This document shows, piece after piece, positions 57,407 to 64,000 of a stretch of DNA of 64,000 bases. Origin of the DNA: Medicago truncatula (taxonomy: Eukaryota > Streptophyta > Magnoliopsida > Fabales > Fabaceae). Made by a program: the position numbers and the translations under genes. Within the stretch, counting starts at the first letter, position 1, and every line of letters starts with the position of its first letter. A model generated the notes under the pieces. The model worked only from the letters and a program-made list of their open reading frames with translations. It did not search any database and was not told the origin of the DNA. Where the stretch lies: NCBI RefSeq assembly GCF_003473485.1, contig NC_053044.1, positions 24,673,591 to 24,737,590 of the forward strand, read 5' to 3'.

Positions 57407-60400
57407 CTAGCTGTTTTCACCATTGTTCCCTTGGAAGTCGAAACCAAGATCCAACTCATTCATGTTCGAGTCCTGCAACACCAATACATATTTGTAAGCC
57501 AGTGTTATTATTGATCATTATTATGTAAGCCAACAAAAGAAACAGCTTTTTCCTTTGAACTGTTCATGGCTCGGTTCAGGTAGGAAATTGAACCGAAGAT
57601 GAAAAATAGTTCACATGAAATGAGCAATGTAGTCAATTGCGGATTACGGAAAATAATGGTTTGTTAAAACGCCGCTACAGGGCAGTACTATAGCTGCTAA
57701 TTGACAACACTTCATACTAAATGGGTAACGCAAAACAGTTCTTTAAAATTCTGCTTCACTATAGCGCCAGTGTAGCTGCTAGTTGACAACCTAGGTAGTC
57801 AATCCCAGATAATTGCGTGGAGCAGCGAACCCAAAAGTGGGATAATGGGATAGCCGCCATTTGATTATTTTTTTTTTTTGGACAATTCATGACTAATACT
57901 ATAAACACACAGTTGATATAAAATTAAACAAATAACTAAACTTGTGAAATATTCATAACTAGCAAACGGAAAAATAGAAAAATATTAAAACAAAGCGTGC
58001 GAGAGAAATAAGCAAAACACAGGGAAACAAAAAAAAACGAGGAAGAAAAACTGAGTAGAAAAATGAGAATAAAAAACATAACACTGGAGAAAAAGACAAA
58101 GGGAAATGATTGGTCTATGCATTCACAGAGAAGACCATAGAAGTAGGGCTTGCTTGCAAAATACCCAGCATACCACTCAAACGTCTCAACTTTTAAGCCA
58201 AAATATGGTTTTACACACGATTATCACTATCGCGTACGAGATGCACTGCGGCGGTGCAACACCAACATGCTGTCTTCTTTGCAAACATGTCTGATGTGGC
58301 CGCTCCTGTAATACGTGACACAACTGGTCCTACAGTGGCAGCCAATAGCAGCTCTGCACCATCGCGATCGCGGCACTATTTCCCACAATTGACTACCTAG
58401 TTGACAACTCTGACTAAACCATATTGCTTACTTTTTATCCCAAACTGAACTGCTTTGTAAGTGTTCACTATCATCACATCATAATTATATTGTTTGTCTC
58501 TTTTAATTGTCCAACACAATCCTCCTCTTACATCCTAAATTTTAAATCTAAAGCAGATTACAAAAGAGTCAATGTATACATATACTGAATTGGAAAATTG
58601 ATTTCCTAACCATTTCTAAGTTCTTACGTCTTAGGCACAAATCATAGCAGTTCTTAGTTCTTACATGGTGTTGAGGTATAATGCATGAACATCAATAATC
58701 AATGCTCAATGTTAACTTAAGAAGAAATCAGAAGATCATAGCACAACCCTTGCATTTAGCATGCATGAAATACTATAGACTAATTTATAATTCATAAAAT
58801 GTGGAAAAATCACGTATTACAGGAGCGGCCACATCAGACATGTTTGCAGAGAAGATCATAATCTAATACAAACTGATAGCCAGACCAGAGGCCTAGCAAC
58901 ACAGAAATTAACTTATATTGCGGTGTTAAAAATTTAAAACGACACATCAGACATGTTTGCAGAGAAGATCATAATCTAATACAAACTGATAGCCAGACCA
59001 GAGGCCTAGCAACACAGAAATTAACTTATATTGCGGTGTTAAAAATTTAAAACGACACAAATATATTCGCTGGGATTGACATTTGATATTTAATTGGATA
59101 TGCAAAATTGAATGCCAATGGATGGTAACATGTGGCACTGTAAAAAGCATCGTCTTAGTAGGTGTCATATTTTTCCAGCAGTACTTTCTATGATACAATA
59201 CAATATTATGACCGCTTCATCCTCTTGAAAATCGATAGCAGTAAAATGTTAATTTACACAAGCATCAAACATCCATTTATATTTTGATAGAATATTCAAC
59301 GGTTGTAAAAAAAAGTAGAATTTAAGATCAGTTTGAAACAGGGATGCATAGGTATGGGTACGGTACAGGGTATGCGATATGTACTATTAAAATAAATCAA
59401 GATACAAGTACATCAATAAGAAAGCATGAGTAAATTTATATAATAATGTTCAGTTCACAATAAAACAGTTTGAAACAGGGATGCATAGGTACAGGTACGG
59501 TACTGGGTATGTGATACGTACTTTTATAATATTTTTCAGTTCACAATAAAACATCGCAATATAAGATTTAAAAGTTAAAAACTGTTTTTGGTTATGACAA
59601 CAAAAAAACTCAAGACACAAATAATAAGTGGTTAGCATTCTCCTATATTAATATATGAGAAAGCCACGAATTTCACTTGCAATGGAATAATGAGAAAAAA
59701 TGGAGTACCGACAAGTACCATACGGCGTACCGGATATGTACCCAGTAAGTGTACCTCACCGTTTTACAAGTACTCATGAGGCAAAGATTAAACGTGAAGG
59801 GCATAAAGTCTTGTTCCCACTTTCAAAGTCTAAAAATTGAAATCAGATAAATGTTCAAAACCATCCAAACTAGAAATGAAAAAATCACGTTACTTTACCT
59901 TTGTGTCCTCTGAAACTTCATTCATATTCAGCTTCCCATGCACCTCATGATTCACATTTGTCTGTCTAGCTGTCACTTGGTCACTCTCAATTGTAGATTC
60001 ATGTTCAACCTTTTCCACAGCCCCCTTTTTCTGTTCTTCTAGCGCAGCAATCTGTATCATGTCATGGCATTGATGATCAATCTCAGTTATAATAAAAAAC
60101 AGTTGTTTAACTTAAACCGTAACACACCAAAGGAGATGTAATTGATAAGACAATGCACGACATAGTTTTTCAACAAATTGTCTTGATTGTGAATTCTTTT
60201 CACAACTCCAAGTAAAGAAACCTGTAGTTGTTAACCCGATCCACCCACATACAAAACCATACGAAATAATGTCACATGACCTATGAATCACTAACACAGA
60301 CACGAACACCTGTCACAACACTGACATGTACACATACTAGACACTAGATATGCCTTCAATCTAAAGTGTCAGTGTTACATAGGATATAACCCCGTTTCTA

Positions 60401-61824
60401 CCCAACAACAAGTCAACAACCAAGCTGGGTTACCGAGTCAAACAATGTCATAACTGTTCTATCATAGATCATAGCTCTTTCTACCAAAAAAAACATGAAA
60501 AATTTAATGGTAAATCAAAATCTCCACTCGAATGAATTGAAGACCCAAACAACGTCGTGTAATAACCAAAAAAATTAAAGAAAGAGATAACAACAACAAC
60601 CAAGCCTTATCCCACTAAAGAGGCACGGAGAAAATTTCAATGAGGGATATATATAGATGATATAACAGACACAAACTCAAACCTCAGAAACCAGTTTATG
60701 TGTCTCAACCAGTTTATGTGTTTAGTTCTGCAAGGACAAAAATTGATTTTTAATGAATTGGTTTTAGTTAAAAGTGAGATGAATAATAAATTTGAGTGTA
60801 GTCCCTGTGAGCTTAGCTCAGTTGGTAAGGACAATGCATAATTTATGCAAGGTCTGGGGTTCGAATCCCAGCCACCACAAAAAATAAATTTGAGTGTAAA
60901 AATCACGTTTGGAGTCAAAAGCTACAAATCCTAGCTCTAAGTTAAAATCAATTCTACTTGAGAACATCCAAGCATGTTAAAATCAATTCTCCACCTCTAG
61001 AATCAATTTTCTCCATAAAAAATTGAAACCAAACATAATTCTAAATTGTGCTCACGGAACTGCAATTGTGACTGCAGTTCAAAGCGATATCACAACCGCA
61101 TTTTCCTGCATTTTGCAGAAATATCGAAGTTCATGGTGTACTATGAGCTATGAAGCACAGACACATACATAGACACAGACACCAGGACATGTCTAATTTG
61201 AGAAAATGACATAAAATTTAATGTAATCATGTGTATTGGTGTCGTGACGGACACTATACATATACAACACATAGACACGCCTAATCCAAGAAGTATCTGT
61301 GCTTTTTAGACTACGTGCCACAAATCCCAATTCAACCTACATGCATACATTGCAATACAATCCAATCCAACCCAACAACCCAAAAACTCTTGTTCACATA
61401 AAAATCATTGTTTCTCTTGAATTCCACAAACCCAACAAAAAAATTGACGCCAACAAACACATCAGAAGAAAAAATCAAACTTTTTAACCCCAAAATAAAA
61501 CCCTAAACCCTAAATATTCACTTCATTTTTCACAGAACAAAAAAAAAGGCAATAACATACAGGAGTATAACGAAACTTCCTTCTAGGTGGCTCATCAGAA
61601 ACATCCTCAGCAGAAGAAGAATTCGCAACCGGAGTCCAACGACGAAGAAGTAAACGAGATTTCTCGTTACTATTATCCTTATTATTTTTCTTGTTGTTGT
61701 TAAACGAAGAAGGTGAAACATGAACCCATTTCTTCTCCCATTTACGAACAGGACCATTGAACACTGCAGGTGCACCGTAGCGTGAAGATGCTCTACCCAA
61801 CCTCGTAGAACCCACTGTCTCCAT
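57407..61824 (-). CDS. Conserved plant protein of unknown function, 3 exons
   Basis: Exons in order of transcription: 61824-61561, 60051-59899, 57472-57407. They join in phase to 160 residues. The N-terminus METVGSTRLGRASSRYGAPA is followed by FNGPVRKWEKKWVHVSPS, an Asn/Lys-rich stretch, LLLRRWTPVA and EPPRRKFRYTP. Exon 2 begins IAALEEQKK and is Glu/Lys-rich, possibly a short coiled coil. The protein ends LDLGFDFQGNNGENS. I remember plant proteins with this SSRYGAP/RKFRYTP layout, annotated as unknown, but cannot assign a role. It has no signal peptide or membrane segment. Intron 2 (2.4 kb) and intron 1 (1.5 kb) are filled with repeats. Confidence 0.82.
58280..58848. repeat. 38-bp perfect inverted repeat in intron 2 of the minus-strand gene
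   Basis: 58280-58317 is the exact reverse complement of 58811-58848 (core GTCTGATGTGGCCGCTCC), separated by 493 bp. Pairing continues with mismatches past the inner or outer ends. The intronic RNA could fold back. Confidence 0.85.
58830..59059. repeat. Perfect 113-bp tandem duplication
   Basis: 58830-58942 is repeated without visible mismatch at 58943-59055, with CACA microhomology at the junction (continuing to 59058). It partly overlaps one arm of the inverted repeat. Recent slippage/duplication, or an assembly artefact. Confidence 0.88.
60801..60882 (+). mobile_element. 82-bp tRNA-like SINE with perfect 16-bp target duplication
   Basis: Body: GTCCCTGTGAGCTTAGCTCA, A box TAGCTCAGTTGGTAAGG, B box GGTTCGAATCC, then AGCCACCACAAA. 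Flanking 16-bp direct repeats AATAAATTTGAGTGTA (60785-60800, 60883-60898) are perfect, showing target-primed insertion. It looks like a tRNA, but the acceptor stem does not pair. Lies in intron 1 of the minus-strand gene. Confidence 0.9.
61148..61309. mobile_element. GACAC-rich MITE
   Basis: Ends CTATGAAGCACAGA / ATCTGTGCTTTTTAG, interior GACACAGACACC-type. Flanking octamers ACTATGAG and ACTACGTG match 6 of 8, a probable worn 8-bp duplication. Same family as 26302 and 26736. Confidence 0.65.
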
Positions 61825-62256
61825 TGTGTTGTTGTCGGTGAAATTGAATGGAACAGAACAACAAAATTGTAGCGTCTTCACTTTCTATATGTCTCTCTGT
61901 TTGTGAGTTTGACACGACAACAAAGAAGTACAAGTGAGAAAGCGACAAGTAAAATGTTCCTTGTTCAACAAGAGTGAATCAGTGTCGTCAATTTATTCAA
62001 GTCAAGTCAAGGTCCCTTCATGATCGATGGACTAAAGCAGAAGGGAGAAAAAGAAAAGAGATGAAAGATAAAATACGAGAGACTTGTCCAAATTTTAGTT
62101 TTAAAATGACTAGGGGTGTATATTAGTTGGCTCAATCCGGAAAACCAATCAAACCCATTTTAAAAACCACAAAAAAGTGGATTGTATTGGGGTAATTGAG
62201 TGAGTGTGGTTTAAAAAATGAAAAAACTCAGAAAATAACTGGAATGGAGTAAAATT
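61825..62256. other. Promoter side of the minus-strand gene
   Basis: 5' flank of the gene whose ATG is at 61824. Its leader is AC/GT-rich. No TATA box I would call. No other gene seen. Confidence 0.45.
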
Positions 62257-62258
62257 AG

Positions 62259-62546
62259 GAGATTAGTCACTTTAGTCTTTGAATATAAAAGAAGTCGTCA
62301 CTTTAGTCCCTGAATACAGATAAATTGTAAAATAGTCCTTGAATGTAGACTCTGTTAGTTAATTTAGTCCCTGAATGCGGACTTCGTTAGTCAATTTAGT
62401 CCTTGAATGTGGACTCTGTTAGTTACTTTAATCCATGAAATTGACCAATATAGTCTACATTCAGGGACTGTTTTGAAATTTATCTACATTCAAGGACTAA
62501 AATGACTACTCATTTCCAATTCAGGGACAAAAGTGACTAATTCCCC
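62259..62546. mobile_element. Foldback element built of TTAGTCCYTGAATG repeats
   Basis: Ends GGAGATTAGTCACTTTAGTC / complement of GGGGAATTAGTCACTTTTGT. The interior has about five direct copies of TAGTCCCTGAATGCGGACT-type units in the left part and their complements (CATTCAGGGACT) on the right. Noncoding, no clear target duplication. Confidence 0.65.
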
Positions 62547-62777
62547 AACTAAATTCAATCCCAATAAACTCACTTATCCAATAATACCAACATTTTTATT
62601 TTTATTTTCATTGAAAAGAAGGAGAATATAAAAAATTTGGTCGTAGATTAAGTCTAATTTTCAAAATTGACAAAAGACATTCTTTATATTGAAAATTAAA
62701 ACTAACGAGTTACAAATTCTGATGTTGCACTTTTTAGTTGTTTTGATACTGATGCAAAACAATATTCATTATTATTT

Positions 62778-63216
62778 GGCTTAATTACATAAATGATCCC
62801 TTAACTTATTTGTTGTTTTCGATTTGGTCCTTAACTCTAAAAAATTTCCGTTTGGTCCCTCATGTACACCTCCGTTGTGAAGTTTGTCTTCGCCGTTAAT
62901 TTTTTAATGTATAATATGTATAATGTGATTTTAACCACTTGATTGCAGGTCCATTGTATCTAATAGTGCACCATCACCACATAATTTTTTTCTTTTCATC
63001 ATCTCTATATTCTAACCATTCCCTTTTTGAAAAATAGATCAAATGGCTGGAATTAAAAAATTAATAAGGTATATGGTGGACCACCTACAATATTGATCCA
63101 CCTAATACATTTGGAGTTAAAGTTAACCGACAGAGATCAATTTGACTAACGCGGTGTACTTGAGGGACCAAATCGAAAATAAAAATAAGTTAAGGGACCA
63201 TTTATGTAATTAAACC
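62778..63216. mobile_element. MULE-like MITE with about 50-bp TIRs and 9-bp target duplication
   Basis: Inverted ends GGCTTAATTACATAAATGAT / complement of GGTTTAATTACATAAATGGT, continuing about 50 bp with few mismatches (through CGATTTGGTCC). Perfect 9-bp duplications TTATTATTT at 62769-62777 and 63217-63225. 439 bp, no transposase. Confidence 0.85.
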
Positions 63217-63225
63217 TTATTATTT

Positions 63226-64000
63226 TGATGCTAAAGTTAAGTAATGCAACTTTACTTTGTTGCAAGTATTTTATGATGAAATTCATTATTTGATATTATC
63301 ATTTTTTATTTTTTACGTTAAAATTTAGTGAAAATAGGTTTTACAACTTTTTTTTTAGAAAATAAAAAAGTTGAGTATTTGTACTCTTCTTGATATAATA
63401 CATCTCTATCAAGGACTTCCACTATTGTTGAAATTTGATTACAATGCTGTGATTACAAGAATTCCCTCAATTACCCTAATTCTCAATTCCTACGCAACCA
63501 CAACCACCAATCATCAAGTAGCTCTTGAAATTGGTGATTATCCAAGTTTTCGAATCCTTAAACTCATATACAATCCTTAAAGCTCTACATCTTGAACTCT
63601 TCTTTGCTATGTCTGGAGCTTGTATCCCCTTGAACTGAGGAAAATTAAAAAGAACCCCCAATCCCCTTGGAGGTTGAATGTAATTACTCTATTCTCTTTG
63701 AACCCTCGATTCCCAATCAAGTTCCTTGAATGAAACCAATATACGATGCCTATATCACTCTAGCAATATATGACTCTAAGATCACAAAGATTCTTAAAAA
63801 GTGTTTAATCTAAAGAACTAGTGGAAAGAGAAGTTTGAACACTTAAGAGAGATAGTTGCAATTGATTCAATATTTTTGGGCGTTGTGGGGATAAAGCTAT
63901 ATATAGAAATGAGTGACAAGTGTAAAAAATTTCACAAAAACAATGTATGATTCGAATCACCAAAAGTCTGATTCGATTCAGACAGACATATAGAAATAGA
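63226..64000. other. Unassigned AT-rich end of window
   Basis: No gene seen. The last 600 bp (CTTGAACTCTTC, TATATATAGAAATGAG, TGATTCGAATCA near 63950) may be the start of a retrotransposon LTR cut by the window edge. Confidence 0.3.

Noticed and set aside
60807-60878. tRNA gene
   Set aside because: A and B boxes are present, but the acceptor and anticodon stems do not form, and perfect 16-bp flanking repeats show it is a SINE.
61530-61775. Second minus-strand ORF overlapping the unknown gene
   Set aside because: Out of frame with the conserved exon; hydrophobic shadow.

Overview
This is plant nuclear DNA, almost certainly from a legume and most like Medicago. It has three tandem legume-lectin genes, spliced genes with GT-AG (and one GC-AG) introns, AT-rich intergenic DNA, and dense Ty1/copia, LINE, SINE and MITE insertions. 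I see no bacterial features, operons or CRISPR array. All intron-exon structures were built by eye from splice consensus, reading phase and remembered family proteins. No alignment or transcript data were available.

Layout: 0.1-6.2 kb, a copia element with 216-bp LTRs that look identical around a decayed interior. 8.2-10.0 kb, an intronless P-class PPR gene. 14.1-19.9 kb, a complete 16-exon EHD gene (N-terminal EH domain plus dynamin-like ATPase). 20.8-25.4 kb, a second, older, internally deleted copia element of the same family. 25.9-28.2 kb, a small SWIB/MDM2 gene with a MITE-filled intron. 30.1-41.3 kb, three secreted legume lectins with matching promoters and a hairpin minisatellite downstream, interrupted by a copia fragment and nested MITEs. 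42-45.5 kb, a TE cluster. 45.6-49.9 kb, a chimeric gene. 51.3-55.4 kb, an intact mitochondrial GrpE (Mge1) gene. 57.4-61.8 kb, a three-exon minus-strand gene for a plant protein of unknown function. 62-64 kb, MITEs and unassigned DNA.

The most interesting item is the chimera at 45.6-49.9 kb. Its first exon, with 5' leader and proximal promoter, is a copy of exon 1 of the GrpE gene 5.6 kb downstream and encodes the mitochondrial presequence. The other nine exons are a copy of the EHD gene about 26 kb upstream, lacking the EF-hand/EH exons. The breakpoint removed the EHD acceptor, and a new upstream AG turns former intron sequence into coding sequence in the right phase. All ten exons join into one open frame of 437 codons. 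The prediction is an EH-less, EHD-type membrane-remodelling ATPase retargeted to mitochondria.

The host genes are otherwise independent of one another. The link between them is structural: one EHD locus and one GrpE locus supplied parts for a third gene. The lectins arose by local duplication, with copies 2 and 3 sharing about 1.5-2.4 kb of flank. The introns and spacers carry small transposons with clean target-site duplications.
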